Positions 48,561-58,044 are shown, numbered from the stretch's first letter. The stretch: 64,000 bases of DNA from Stieleria sedimenti (GCF_025060895.1 NZ_JANZKV010000039.1:1-64000); one strand, 5' to 3'. The notes: generated by a model not told the origin, from the letters alone. Program-made: numbers and translations.

Positions 48561-48744
48561 GACGATCTTCTCGCACAAACAAGGGACCCGGGGAAAGTCA
48601 AAACCGCTCCCTACCGTACTCCATCGGCCCAGACGCATCAAATTGCTGGTGAAACGTCGGGACCGGCGGAGGGGGGAGGAGAGAAAAGACAGGTAGGAAG
48701 ATTTTTGGGGTAGGAAGATTTTGTCGTCTCATGCTCGCCGTACC

Positions 48745-50250
48745 CTATCCCAGCCCCTCCAAAAACCGTTCCGCGTTCTCGATGTGCCGGTTGCGTTTGT
48801 CGGCGTCCATCTTTTTCGCCATGCTGCACATCATCGCCCAGCGTGGGTTCTTGCCCAGTTCTCGGTGATGGTTCCAAATCCATCGCCAGTACAGTCCGTC
48901 CCAGATGTCGCACCAGGGAGCGGATTTGTAGTGGCTCATCTTTCGAATGTACGATGAACCCGAAAAGTAGGGCTTGGTGGTGATCAGACCGCCGTCTGCG
49001 TTTTGGCTCATCGCATACGCGTTGGGAACCATCACCCAGTCATAGCTGTCGACGAACAGTTCCATGAACCAGCGATAGATGTCGTCGGGGTCGATTTCAC
49101 ACAGAAACATGAATCCGCCCAGCACCATCAATCGTTCGATATGGTGGCAGTACCCCGTTTGCAAGACACGCTGAATCGTTTCATCGATCGGGTCGATTCC
49201 CGTTGTCGCGTCATAGAAACATTTCGGCATCGGTCGGTGGTGTTGCCAATGATTGGTCGTCCGCATCTTGACGCCCAAGTCTTGATATGTCGCGCGGATG
49301 AACTCGCGCCAGCCGATGATTTGCCGCACGAATCCTTCCAGTGAGTTCAGCGGCACATCGTGGTCCTCGGCGTAGTTCAACGCCTTGTTGAGGACCTCGT
49401 CCGGCGTCAGCAAGCCGATGTTGAGTGACGGCGTTAGCACACTGTGCCAGAGCCACGACTGGCCCTCCACGATCGCGTCTTCATAGTCGCCAAAGTTTGT
49501 CAGCCGCTTGTCCAAGAATTGTTTCAGCCAGTAGCGTGCCGAGGCGCGAGAGGTGGGATAAAACAGCGTGTCGAGAGAGCCGGGATGATCGCCGAATCGA
49601 TCTTCGACGTAACTCACTGCTTCCTCATCAAACTCATCGCGTTTGGGCTCTGGAACGGGCGGAATTGAGGAGAGTTCTTGCTTGGGGACCTTCTTGCGAT
49701 TGTCCTCGTCAAAACTCCATTGATCACCGACCGGGTCATCGCCGTCCATCAACACGTCCAGCCGCTTTCGTTGCCACTTGTAAAAGTCGGCCATGAACCA
49801 GCGGTTTTTATCGGACCGATACTCGCTGTTCTGTTCCGGCGTGTTCAAAAAGCCGGGGTTGGGGAGTATTTCCAGATCCAGATTCAGTTCGTCACAAACC
49901 GCCTGCACGCGTTTTTCAAAAATAAAATCGGTCGGATGGGCGATTGCAAGGGTTTGGCCGTCGCGCTCTTTCGCCGGAATCGCTTGCTTGAGTTGATCCG
50001 CCAGTTTGGGGTTCTCGCGGTCGTAGTCGACGTACCGAGTGCTGAAACCCTTGTCGATCAGTTCCGCTTCATAGCGTTTCATCGTTGCCCGGTGCAGCCA
50101 CAGCTTTTGCTTGTGGAAAGTTGCCGGGTATCGCCAGTCGCCAAAAAACAGTGAGTCTTCCAGCAACACCACCCGCGACGGTTTCAGACGCAGTCCCGGG
50201 TGATCGGAAAACAGTTGATTGGGAAGGATGGCCAGGATCAACGCTGTCAC
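48745..50250 (-). CDS. Cryptochrome/photolyase-related protein
   Basis: A 501-residue protein of the group annotated as deoxyribodipyrimidine photolyase-related, close to the FeS-BCP class of (6-4) photolyases. The N-terminal Rossmann part starts LILAILPNQLFSDHPGL. The C-terminal FAD domain contains GFVRQIIGWREFIRATY, HHIERLMVLGGFMFLCEIDPDD, ELFVDSYDWVMVPNAYAMSQNADGG and DGLYWRWIWNH. Cysteines occur in MFLCEID, APWCDIWDG and WAMMCSM, but where PhrB has a closely spaced Cys pair I see only one, so an iron-sulfur cluster is uncertain. It is the first gene of the repair island and is divergent from a pair of small unknown genes. Confidence 0.85.
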   Translation of the reverse strand: MTALILAILPNQLFSDHPGLRLKPSRVVLLEDSLFFGDWRYPATFHKQKLWLHRATMKRYEAELIDKGFSTRYVDYDRENPKLADQLKQAIPAKERDGQTLAIAHPTDFIFEKRVQAVCDELNLDLEILPNPGFLNTPEQNSEYRSDKNRWFMADFYKWQRKRLDVLMDGDDPVGDQWSFDEDNRKKVPKQELSSIPPVPEPKRDEFDEEAVSYVEDRFGDHPGSLDTLFYPTSRASARYWLKQFLDKRLTNFGDYEDAIVEGQSWLWHSVLTPSLNIGLLTPDEVLNKALNYAEDHDVPLNSLEGFVRQIIGWREFIRATYQDLGVKMRTTNHWQHHRPMPKCFYDATTGIDPIDETIQRVLQTGYCHHIERLMVLGGFMFLCEIDPDDIYRWFMELFVDSYDWVMVPNAYAMSQNADGGLITTKPYFSGSSYIRKMSHYKSAPWCDIWDGLYWRWIWNHHRELGKNPRWAMMCSMAKKMDADKRNRHIENAERFLEGLG

Positions 50251-50412
50251 CTCGGGAGGAGTGGGATGTGATTCACAATCGTTTGATTTCGCGGTTGCAC
50301 TGTAGCGAAGTGGTAATTCTCAGTCGGTCGACAGGGGTGAATCCGCGCGTCGCTTGTCACGCCCCTAGAGTTTCGCCGGGCAACCACAACATTTCTACAC
50401 ACGGAGACTGAC

Positions 50413-50628
50413 ATGGCTGAAACGCAAGAGACGAAGAACTGGCCCGAATTGGCGATCGGACTGTACGACAAGCTGACCGGCCGCAATGCCGAGATCAGCT
50501 ACTCGTTTGACAATTTTGAATTGAATGTCCCCAGTTCAACCGCACCGGATGCACCGAGCGCCCATTGGAAGATGAACGGAACGATCCGCATTTCGACCCG
50601 CGATGGTGCCGCCGGCCAAGCGAGCTGA
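50413..50628 (+). CDS. Small hypothetical protein in the repair island
   Basis: A 71-residue acidic protein, with a GGAG ribosome binding site a few bases before the ATG. It reads NWPELAIGLYDKLTGRNAEI, followed by a short beta-like stretch that ends ISTRDGAAGQAS. There is no signal peptide and no known domain. Its TGA overlaps the ATG of the next gene (TGATG), so the two are coupled. It lies between two photolyase-type genes. Confidence 0.6.
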   Translation: MAETQETKNWPELAIGLYDKLTGRNAEISYSFDNFELNVPSSTAPDAPSAHWKMNGTIRISTRDGAAGQAS

Positions 50629-50972
50629 TGGTGGACAATCGTGATGCGTTAACGCTGGAAGGCTTGTTGGAATTTGAAGTCCAGGGCCGCTGTTTTTCAG
50701 TTTCAGCGGAACCGGAGTTGATCGTCGTCGATTTCCCGGACGTGCAATCACTTCTCGCTGTGACTCGGAACGCAGGTCCCGGCATCTCTCTTCGCTCCCA
50801 GCTCAATCGGGTCGGCGAATGGTTGGTGCGGACGGAAAACAAGCTGGACTTGCGGATCGATGGTGAGACTGTCGGGTCGCTCGGATTTGGTGTGCCGTCG
50901 GGCCTCTGTTTACTATTGGGCGTCGGGCATTTCCGAGTCGCCTTTCTGACCTTATTGCGGTCGATGTTCTAG
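50628..50972 (+). CDS. Hypothetical protein coupled to the previous gene
   Basis: About 114 residues from the ATG at 50628, which shares one base with the previous stop. It begins MVDNRDALTLEGLLEFEVQG and ends in a hydrophobic stretch, so membrane or lipid contact is possible. No domain is recognised. It is convergent with the DASH-type gene, across an inverted repeat. Being placed between two photolyase genes suggests a link to light or DNA damage responses, but nothing in the sequence proves this. Confidence 0.55.
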   Translation: MVDNRDALTLEGLLEFEVQGRCFSVSAEPELIVVDFPDVQSLLAVTRNAGPGISLRSQLNRVGEWLVRTENKLDLRIDGETVGSLGFGVPSGLCLLLGVGHFRVAFLTLLRSMF

Positions 50973-50976
50973 AAAG

Positions 50977-51031
50977 TGGGATGGGCTTCCAGCCTGCCAT
51001 CTCGATTTCAACAAGCCGGAAGCCTATCCCA
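50977..51031. repeat. Inverted repeat between convergent genes
   Basis: TGGGATGGGCTTCCAG (50977-50992) and CCGGAAGCCTATCCCA (51016-51031) are inverted copies with two mismatches. It belongs to a family with the core GGCTTCCAGCCTG; a related half lies in the first codons of the cytochrome gene at 25917. It may act as a bidirectional terminator between convergent genes. Confidence 0.6.
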
Positions 51032-51066
51032 TCGCAGGGGCAAGTCGTCGGAAGCCTCTCCGGCGA

Positions 51067-52548
51067 TCACTCGACCGCGGCACGGTATAGCGTCTCGTTG
51101 TGTTTGGCCGACGCAAATAGGTCAACGATCGGGTTGGGATAGTCAACACCGATCATGCAGTTGAATTGCTGCTGTTGGTCGCGTGACATTTCCCAAGGAC
51201 GATGGACGTGTGAGTTTGGGACCTTGGCTAGCACCGGCAACCAGTGACGGACGTAATCCCCATTCGGGTCATAGTCGGCGGATTGTTTGAGGGTGTTAAA
51301 CCAACGAAAGCCGCGAGCATCATTGCCCACGCCGGCGGCATAGTTCCAGTTCCCGTAGTTGCTGCACGGGTCATAGTCGATCAGCATCGATTCAAACCAC
51401 TCCGCGCCCATTCGCCAGTCGATGCCCAAGTTTTTGGTCAGGAAGCTCGCGACGTTTTGGCGGCCGCGGTTGGACATGAATCCGGTCGCGGAGAGTTCTT
51501 GGAGATTGGCGTCGATCAACGGATAGCCGGTCTGCCCCAATCTCCAGCGGTCGAATTCCGCCCAGTGTTCGCGCCAGGGCAACGTTTGCTGTCGCAGTCC
51601 GCCGGTTTGAAAAACGTGGGCGCCATGCTTGGCGGTGATGCAGGCGAAATAATCACGCCAGAGCAGTTCAAAAACCAACCAATACGTCGACTCATTCTTC
51701 ACTCGCTGCTGTTCATAGCGGCAGACTTCTTGATGAATCCGCCGTGCCGAAATGCAGCCGGTCGCCAGCCACGGCGAGAATTTTGATGAATCATCGGCGC
51801 GCAACATGCCGTTTCGCGTCTGCTTGTAATGTCGCAACTGGTCGAGTTGCCAGATGTAGGTTTCGATCCGTTGCAGCCCCGCCGTTTCGCCTCCGACGTA
51901 TCGCATCACCGCACGCTCATCGTGCCGCGGTTCCGGAATCTGGAGTTGCGGGATCTGATCAATCTCAACGGAACCGATTCGTGAGGAGAGTTCATCGTTG
52001 GCCGCGGGAATGGCGTTCGGTTCGTCGAGCGGCCTTGGAGGAACGATGCGGTTCTCAACCTTCCGGCGGAATTTTGAAAACACCTCGGGGATGTCGTCGA
52101 TCGGGAACGGCAGGTCGTCGATTGCGTAAAGCGTGCAGGGTGAAGCGATATGCAATGGAACATCGGCAGCGGAGATGGCCTCACCCACACGTTCTTGGAT
52201 CGAATTCTCTTCCGGCGCGATCTCTCGGTGGAAATAAACAGCCGCGACGTCCAGCGATTCGATCAACTTTGGCAGCAGTCGTTCTGGGTGCCCGACAAAC
52301 AGGTGCAACCGTGACCCCGCCGCGTCGAGATTCTCGGACAGGTCGTGCAGGGCCTGGCGGAGGAATCGGATCCGATGGGGGCCGACTCGGTCGAAACCGA
52401 ATGAGGTTTTGGCGAACGATCGGGGGTCGAGCACATAGATCGGCAGGACGGAGCCGCCCTCCCGCTGGGCGTCCCTGCAGGCCTGGACCAGCGGTGGGTG
52501 GTCGTGCAGTCGAAGATCGTTGCGAAACCAAACGAGGTGGTGGGGCAT
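51067..52548 (-). CDS. DASH-type cryptochrome/photolyase
   Basis: A 493-residue flavoprotein. The N-terminal photolyase domain starts HHLVWFRNDLRLHDHPPLVQAC and ends near residue 135. The FAD-binding C-terminal domain includes FSPWLATGCISARRIHQEV, FELLWRDYFACITAKHG, GQTGYPLIDANLQELSATGFMSNRGRQNVASFL, and the DASH-type DWRMGAEWFESMLIDYDPCSNYGNWNYAAGVGND. It uses light to repair cyclobutane dimers, with preference for single-stranded DNA in characterised DASH proteins. Length and motif order are normal. It is the second photolyase-type gene of the island, oriented away from the ligase-associated genes. Confidence 0.88.
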   Translation of the reverse strand: MPHHLVWFRNDLRLHDHPPLVQACRDAQREGGSVLPIYVLDPRSFAKTSFGFDRVGPHRIRFLRQALHDLSENLDAAGSRLHLFVGHPERLLPKLIESLDVAAVYFHREIAPEENSIQERVGEAISAADVPLHIASPCTLYAIDDLPFPIDDIPEVFSKFRRKVENRIVPPRPLDEPNAIPAANDELSSRIGSVEIDQIPQLQIPEPRHDERAVMRYVGGETAGLQRIETYIWQLDQLRHYKQTRNGMLRADDSSKFSPWLATGCISARRIHQEVCRYEQQRVKNESTYWLVFELLWRDYFACITAKHGAHVFQTGGLRQQTLPWREHWAEFDRWRLGQTGYPLIDANLQELSATGFMSNRGRQNVASFLTKNLGIDWRMGAEWFESMLIDYDPCSNYGNWNYAAGVGNDARGFRWFNTLKQSADYDPNGDYVRHWLPVLAKVPNSHVHRPWEMSRDQQQQFNCMIGVDYPNPIVDLFASAKHNETLYRAAVE

Positions 52549-52708
52549 GGGTGTCGAGGGCTGCGGGGAAGATCGGGCTCAGGAACCGGTTGATTGTTGG
52601 TTTGGGGCGAGTCCCGGGGCCAGACGAAGGCCGGGGGTGGATGGCCTGGTATCATCCCCTACCTCCTTGTTTCGCCCGTTTGTTTCTCCGATCGATCTTC
52701 AGTTGCAC

Positions 52709-53797
52709 GTGAGTCGTCCCGCATTCAACCACGATCGGTCTTTCGAAGCCGGGCGCGTCGACGTCAGCTTCGCCCCCCTGCTTCGGCCGACGTCCAGCGG
52801 ACTGTATTGCGATGCCGGTGACTTTTATGTCGATCCGACTCGACCGGTCGATCGCGCCGTCGTCACGCATGCCCACAGCGATCACGCCCGCTGGGGATGC
52901 AGACGCTATCTAGCTGCCGCGGCCAGCGAGCATCTGTTGCGAATGCGCATCAATGATGACGCGGAATTTCAATTCCTGCACTACGGCGAATCGATTTCAA
53001 TCGGCGGCGTTCGCGTCAGCCTTCATCCGGCCGGCCACATGCTCGGATCGGCCCAGGTCCGCTTGGAGCACCGTGGCAAGATCGCCGTGGTGACCGGCGA
53101 TTACAAGCTGCAGCGCGATCCAACCTGCCAGGCCTGGGAACCGGTGCGCTGTCATCTGTTGGTGACCGAAACGACGTTCGGGTTGCCGATTTATCGCTGG
53201 CCGTCACCGGAATCGGTTCGCGACGAGATCAATGCCTGGTGGCGGCGCTGTCGCGAAGAGGGAAAGTGTTGCGTGTTGTACGGCTACGCCGTCGGAAAAA
53301 GTCAGTCGTTGTTGGCGGGGTTGGACACGAGCTTGGGAGAGATCTACACACACGGTGCGGTCGAAAAGGGGACGCAGGCTTATCGCGACACCGGGGTGGA
53401 TCTGCCTGAAACACGCTACGTCGGTTCTATGCAGGGGAAACGTGATTGGAGTGGGGCCATGGTCATCGCCGTCCCGAGTGCCCACGGATCGACTTGGATG
53501 CGGCGGTTTGGTCGCGTCAGTACCGCGATGGCTAGCGGGTGGATGGCGGTGCGGGGATCGCGGCGACGGCGGGCGATGGATCGGGGATTTGTGGTCAGCG
53601 ACCACGTCGATTGGCAGTCGCTGCTGGTCGCAGTCGATCAATCTGATCCCGAGACCGTTTGGGCGACGCACGGTTACACCGCCGCGGTGGCGCGGTACTT
53701 GAACGAGAACGGACGAAAGGCCGACGCGCTCGATTCGGGGGGACGCCGCGAGGGAGACGAAGACGCAGCCGCGGACGCGGCGGAGCCCGCGTCATGA
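52709..53797 (+). CDS. Ligase-associated MBL-fold DNA exonuclease
   Basis: About 362 residues if the GTG at 52709 is used; an upstream extension to 52520 overlaps the DASH gene start and has no conserved character. The metallo-beta-lactamase metal site is AVVTHAHSDHARWG (HxHxDH), followed by HPAGHMLGSAQVRLEHRGKIAVVTGDYK. GYAVGKSQSLLA and VIAVPSAHGSTWMRR are typical of the mRNA-3'-end-processing-factor-like exonucleases that are linked to ligases (TIGR04122). Its stop overlaps the ligase start (ATGA). It is the first gene of the four-part ligase-associated DNA repair set. Confidence 0.88.
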   Translation: MSRPAFNHDRSFEAGRVDVSFAPLLRPTSSGLYCDAGDFYVDPTRPVDRAVVTHAHSDHARWGCRRYLAAAASEHLLRMRINDDAEFQFLHYGESISIGGVRVSLHPAGHMLGSAQVRLEHRGKIAVVTGDYKLQRDPTCQAWEPVRCHLLVTETTFGLPIYRWPSPESVRDEINAWWRRCREEGKCCVLYGYAVGKSQSLLAGLDTSLGEIYTHGAVEKGTQAYRDTGVDLPETRYVGSMQGKRDWSGAMVIAVPSAHGSTWMRRFGRVSTAMASGWMAVRGSRRRRAMDRGFVVSDHVDWQSLLVAVDQSDPETVWATHGYTAAVARYLNENGRKADALDSGGRREGDEDAAADAAEPAS

Positions 53798-55392
53798 TTC
53801 GATTCGCTGAACTTTATAACGATCTGGACTCGACCACCAAGACGAACGAAAAGATCGCGGCGATGGTTCGCTATTTCGCCGCCGCGGATCTTTCCGATGC
53901 CGCTTGGGCGACCTCTTTTCTGTCCGGCAACAAACTGCGACGCCTGGTGCCGACATCCCTGCTGCGGGGCTGGGCCGCCGAGCAGGCGAGGATCCCCCCG
54001 TGGCTGTTCGAGGAGTCGTATCAGGCTGTCGGCGATCTGGCGGAAACGTTTTCACTGGTCGTGCCGCCCGGGAAAACGACAACGGATGAATCATTGACCC
54101 ATTGGGTCGAGCATCGATTGAAGCCGCTGCGTTGGATGAGTGACGAAGAACAACACACCGCGGTGCTGCGAATCTGGAACGAAACCCCGGCCCGGTTGCG
54201 ATTGGTGGTGATGAAGTTGATCACCGGAGCGTTTCGTGTCGGTGTCAGTAAGCGATTGGTGACGCGGGCGATCGCCATGCATGCTGGTATTCCAGCCGAC
54301 GTCATCTCCCATCGCTTGATGGGAGATTTTGTTCCATCGGCCGAATCGTTCGCGTCGTTGATCGATCCAGAGATCCAAGATACCGTTCCCAGCAAACCCT
54401 ATCCGTTTTGCTTGGCTCATCCGATCGACAACGAAAAAGGCCCGGAGGTTTTGGGCGATGCATCGGAGTACTTGGCGGAGTGGAAATGGGACGGGATCCG
54501 TGGACAAGTCATCCGCCGATCCGGCCAGACATTCCTTTGGTCGCGCGGCGAGGAACTGATGGAGAATCGTTGGCCGGAGATCGAGTCGGCCGCCGAGTCG
54601 CTGCCCGATGGGACGGTGATCGACGGTGAGATTCTGGCGGCGATTCCCGGCGGTGCGGTGTTGCCGTTTGCTCAACTGCAGCGAAGGATCGGCCGCAAGA
54701 AGGTCGGCAAGAAACTGCTCGCCGAAGTCCCCGTCGTTTTTCATGCGTTTGATGTGATGGAGCACCGCGGTGAGGATGTTCGATCGCTTCGCTTTGTCGA
54801 TCGTCGTGCCCGCTTGGACGAATTGTTGCGTTCGATCGACCACCCCCATCTCAGCGCGACGCAATTGATCGACGGTGAAAGCTGGAACGCGTGGGCTGAC
54901 ATTCGAACGACCAGTCGCCAGCGGTACGCCGAAGGATTGATGTTAAAGAGAAAGGATGCACCGTACGATGTCGGACGTGTTCGTGGCACGTGGTGGAAAT
55001 GGAAAGTCGCCCCCTACACGATCGACGCCGTGTTGATTTACGCTCAGAAAGGACACGGCCGACGATCAGGGCTGTTCACCGATTACACGTTCGCGCTCTG
55101 GGATGACGGCCAGTTGGTGCCCTTTGCCAAAGCCTACAGCGGGTTGGACGACCAAGAAATTCGAAAGGTCGATCAGTTCGTCCGGCAAAACACCAATGAT
55201 TCGTTCGGGCCCGTCCGCAGCGTCACGCCGACATTGGTGATGGAATTGGCCTTCGAGGGGCTGCAGCGGAGCGGTCGTCACAAGAGTGGCGTCGCGACAC
55301 GGTTCCCGCGGATCGTTCGGTGGCGTCACGACAAACGGCCCCAGGATGCCAACACCTTGGCGGATCTACTCGAGTTGTTACCGGAAGACTGA
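53794..55392 (+). CDS. ATP-dependent DNA ligase
   Basis: About 532 residues from the ATG at 53794, which overlaps the exonuclease stop. The N-terminal domain (MIRFAELYNDLDSTTKTNEKIAAMVRYF) is that of bacterial ligase-associated ligases. The nucleotidyltransferase has the active site EWKWDGIRGQV, with the AMP-accepting Lys near residue 231, then SRGEELMENRWPEIESA, DGTVIDGEILA, FHAFDVMEH, and EGLMLKRKDAPYDVG. The OB-fold C-terminal part starts KWKVAPYTIDAVLIYAQKGHG. It seals nicks with ATP and probably works with the neighbouring nuclease and helicase in a damage response separate from NAD ligase. Confidence 0.9.
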   Translation: MIRFAELYNDLDSTTKTNEKIAAMVRYFAAADLSDAAWATSFLSGNKLRRLVPTSLLRGWAAEQARIPPWLFEESYQAVGDLAETFSLVVPPGKTTTDESLTHWVEHRLKPLRWMSDEEQHTAVLRIWNETPARLRLVVMKLITGAFRVGVSKRLVTRAIAMHAGIPADVISHRLMGDFVPSAESFASLIDPEIQDTVPSKPYPFCLAHPIDNEKGPEVLGDASEYLAEWKWDGIRGQVIRRSGQTFLWSRGEELMENRWPEIESAAESLPDGTVIDGEILAAIPGGAVLPFAQLQRRIGRKKVGKKLLAEVPVVFHAFDVMEHRGEDVRSLRFVDRRARLDELLRSIDHPHLSATQLIDGESWNAWADIRTTSRQRYAEGLMLKRKDAPYDVGRVRGTWWKWKVAPYTIDAVLIYAQKGHGRRSGLFTDYTFALWDDGQLVPFAKAYSGLDDQEIRKVDQFVRQNTNDSFGPVRSVTPTLVMELAFEGLQRSGRHKSGVATRFPRIVRWRHDKRPQDANTLADLLELLPED

Positions 55393-55396
55393 CGCG

Positions 55397-58018
55397 ATGC
55401 TGAAGAGCGAAAACGAAACGCCCTCGCGCGCCGTCGACCGCTACTTTGCCTCGCTGGGCTGGAAGCCGTTCCGATTTCAGCGAAGTGTTTGGCGAGCGTA
55501 CCAGCAAGGTGCCAGTGGTCTGGTCCATTCCGCGACCGGGACGGGAAAGACGCTAGCGGTTTGGCTGGGGCCGATCCTGAAATGGTTGCGAGAGAATCCT
55601 GATCGGTCCAAATGGAATCCGAAACGGCCTCCGCCGCTGAAAGTGATTTGGATCACTCCGCTGCGCGCCCTCGCCGGTGACACCGAGAGTTCGCTTCGCT
55701 CGCCGCTGGAGGCGATGGAGATTCCGTGGCGATTGGAATCGCGGACCGGCGACAGCAAGGCCAGTGTGAAAGCGCGACAGTTGAAGCGATTGCCGACGGC
55801 GCTGATCACGACACCGGAAAGCCTGTCGTTGATGCTGACGCACGAAAAGTTGTTGCAGCAGTTGGCCGGTGCCGAAGCCGTCATCGTCGACGAGTGGCAT
55901 GAGTTGCTCGGTACCAAACGTGGCATTCAAACCGAATTGGCCCTCGCGCGGCTCCGTCGGCTCAACCCCGCGATTCGCATCTGGGGCGTCTCGGCGACGC
56001 TGGGGAATCTCGATCAGGCGCGGCATGCACTCGTCGGCGTCGAGAGCGAGCAGCCTGTCGATTTAAGCCCGCACGCGTTAGCAAGGGGTCACGCGGCGCC
56101 CCTCGCTGACGCGTCGGGCTACCATGGTCACGTTGATTTCGGAACATCGGCTAAATCGACAGGCCGCGGGCGCGACGTGCGTCTGGTTCAGGGTTACAAA
56201 CGCAAGCGGCTGAAGTTGCAGTCGCTGATCCCCGATCGCATCGATCGATTTCCCTGGTCGGGTCACATCGGGACAAAGATGGTTCCCCAGGTCGCCGAAT
56301 TGGTCGACGGTGTCAACAGCGTGTTGATCTTTGCGAACACACGATCGCAGACGGAAATCTGGTACCAGCAGTTGCTCGCACAGCGACCGGATTGGGCCGG
56401 ACGGATCGCATTGCACCATGGCTCGTTGGACCGTTCGGTTCGCCGCTGGGTGGAAGACGGTTTGCGGGAGGGGTCGCTGCGGGCCGTGGTTTGCACCAGC
56501 AGTCTGGACCTGGGCGTCGACTTTACCGCGGTGGATTTGGTCATTCAAATCGGCAGCCCCAAGGGCGCCGCGCGGCTGTTGCAACGCGCCGGTCGTAGCG
56601 GACATCAGCCGGACGCGGAGAGCCGATTGGCGTTTGTGCCGACCAACGCGATCGAATTGATTGAATTGGCCGCCGCGCAAGATGCGATCAAGAAAGGTCA
56701 CTTGGAAGCCCGGCCGCTGATCAACAAACCGCTCGACGTGCTCGCCCAACATGTTGTCACGATCGCGATCGGCGGAGGGTTTCGATCCGATGCGTTGCTG
56801 GATGAGATCAGATCGAGTTACGCCTATCAATCGTTGAGCGACGAGGAATGGCGGTGGGTGTTGGACTTCGTCGTGCATGGCGGATCGTCGCTGACGGCGT
56901 ATCCGGAGTTTCATCGTGTCAAGTTGGTCGATGGCCGTTATCAAGTCAGCGAGCGGCGAACCATCACGGCACACCGGATGAACATCGGAACGATCGTTTC
57001 GGATGCCTCGATGACGGTGAAGTATCTCAAAGGGACCACGCTGGGGACGGCCGAAGAGAGCTTCTTGTCCAAGCTTGAGCCCGGCGATCGGTTCCTGTTT
57101 GCCGGGCGACTGCTCTCGCTGGTCCGCATCAAAGACAACGCGGCGTACGTCAAACGCGCAACCGGCTCTCCCGATACGGTGCCCAGGTGGATGGGCGGAC
57201 GGATTCCGCTGTCGAGCGAATTGAGTGCCGCGCTGCGCGGGAAGATCGCCGAAGCAGCTGCCGGTGAGTTGATCGGCAGCGAAATGAAGTCGCTGAGGAA
57301 CCTGCTCAAACTTCAGCAACGCTGGAGCGTGTTGCCGAAACAGGATGAACTGCTGGTCGAGCGGATTCGATCTCGCGGACGCTATCAACTGTTCCTGTTT
57401 CCCTTCGAAGGTCGATTGGTTCACGAAGGGCTGGCCGCCTTGTTCGCCTATCGGATCTCGCGATACCAAAAGACAACGCTGACGATGGCGTGCAACGACT
57501 ATGGATTGGTGCTGGAATCACCGCATGAAGTCGATGTGAAGGAAGCCATCGAGCGCGGATTGTTTTCGACCGAGGAGTTGGTGGGGGATCTTTACAGCAG
57601 CATGAACGCGACGGAGATGGCGAAGCGTCAATTTCGCCAGATCGCTCGGGTTGCCGGTCTGATTCATCCGGGGTACCCCGGGCAACCCAAGAAAGCCAGC
57701 CATCTGCAGGCGAGCAGCAACCTGTTTTTCGATGTCTTTCACGAGTACGATCCGAACAATCTGCTGTTGCAGCAAAGCCGACGAGAGGTGTTGGAGTTTC
57801 AGCTTGAAGCCAATCGAATGCTCGCGGCGCTGGACCGCATCGGCGAAAGCCGGGTGCTGATCCAGACGCCGCGCAAAGTGACGCCGCTGGCGTTTCCGCT
57901 GTTGGTCGACAAACTGAGGGAACGCGTCAGCAGCGAATCGTTGCGGGATCGCGTCGCGCGGATGCAAGCGGAATTGGAAAAAGCGGCGGATCGAACGTTG
58001 CCGGGCGACCAGGAATAA
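55397..58018 (+). CDS. Lhr-like DEXH helicase, ligase-associated, with a repeat-derived insert
   Basis: About 873 residues from the ATG at 55397. Helicase motifs: I SATGTGKT, II DEWH, III SATLG, IV IFANTRSQTE, V SSLDLGVDF and VI LQRAGRSGHQ. The C-terminal part has the Lhr features LTAYPEFHRVKLVDGRYQVSERRTITAHRMNIGTI and LVHEGLAALFAYRI. It matches the ligase-associated helicase family (TIGR04121). A segment of about 40 residues near 222-260 (SPHALARGHAAPLADASGYHGH and following) is not typical and is encoded by a palindrome at 56066-56120, so it looks like a repeat inserted in frame between the helicase lobes. A longer frame starting at 55286 lies within the ligase gene. Confidence 0.88.
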   Translation: MLKSENETPSRAVDRYFASLGWKPFRFQRSVWRAYQQGASGLVHSATGTGKTLAVWLGPILKWLRENPDRSKWNPKRPPPLKVIWITPLRALAGDTESSLRSPLEAMEIPWRLESRTGDSKASVKARQLKRLPTALITTPESLSLMLTHEKLLQQLAGAEAVIVDEWHELLGTKRGIQTELALARLRRLNPAIRIWGVSATLGNLDQARHALVGVESEQPVDLSPHALARGHAAPLADASGYHGHVDFGTSAKSTGRGRDVRLVQGYKRKRLKLQSLIPDRIDRFPWSGHIGTKMVPQVAELVDGVNSVLIFANTRSQTEIWYQQLLAQRPDWAGRIALHHGSLDRSVRRWVEDGLREGSLRAVVCTSSLDLGVDFTAVDLVIQIGSPKGAARLLQRAGRSGHQPDAESRLAFVPTNAIELIELAAAQDAIKKGHLEARPLINKPLDVLAQHVVTIAIGGGFRSDALLDEIRSSYAYQSLSDEEWRWVLDFVVHGGSSLTAYPEFHRVKLVDGRYQVSERRTITAHRMNIGTIVSDASMTVKYLKGTTLGTAEESFLSKLEPGDRFLFAGRLLSLVRIKDNAAYVKRATGSPDTVPRWMGGRIPLSSELSAALRGKIAEAAAGELIGSEMKSLRNLLKLQQRWSVLPKQDELLVERIRSRGRYQLFLFPFEGRLVHEGLAALFAYRISRYQKTTLTMACNDYGLVLESPHEVDVKEAIERGLFSTEELVGDLYSSMNATEMAKRQFRQIARVAGLIHPGYPGQPKKASHLQASSNLFFDVFHEYDPNNLLLQQSRREVLEFQLEANRMLAALDRIGESRVLIQTPRKVTPLAFPLLVDKLRERVSSESLRDRVARMQAELEKAADRTLPGDQE
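56066..56120. repeat. In-frame palindromic repeat inside the helicase gene
   Basis: AGCCCGCACGCGTTAGCAAGGGG (56066-56088) and CCCCTCGCTGACGCGTCGGGCT (56099-56120) form an inverted repeat with few mismatches around a ten-base loop. The sequence has the look of intergenic palindromes known from Rhodopirellula-like genomes. Here it is in frame and encodes about 18 residues of the helicase. Confidence 0.7.
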
Positions 58019-58044
58019 ACAGAGGCGGAAAAGAATTCAGCAAA

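Noticed and set aside
50565-50627. Upstream extension of the second orphan gene
   Set aside because: It would overlap the first orphan gene in another frame. The ATG at 50628 shares its base with the previous stop and gives a normal coupled start.
51744-52712. Plus-strand open frame of 322 codons opposite the DASH-type gene
   Set aside because: It is antisense to a well-supported photolyase-type gene, very Arg-rich and without domains.
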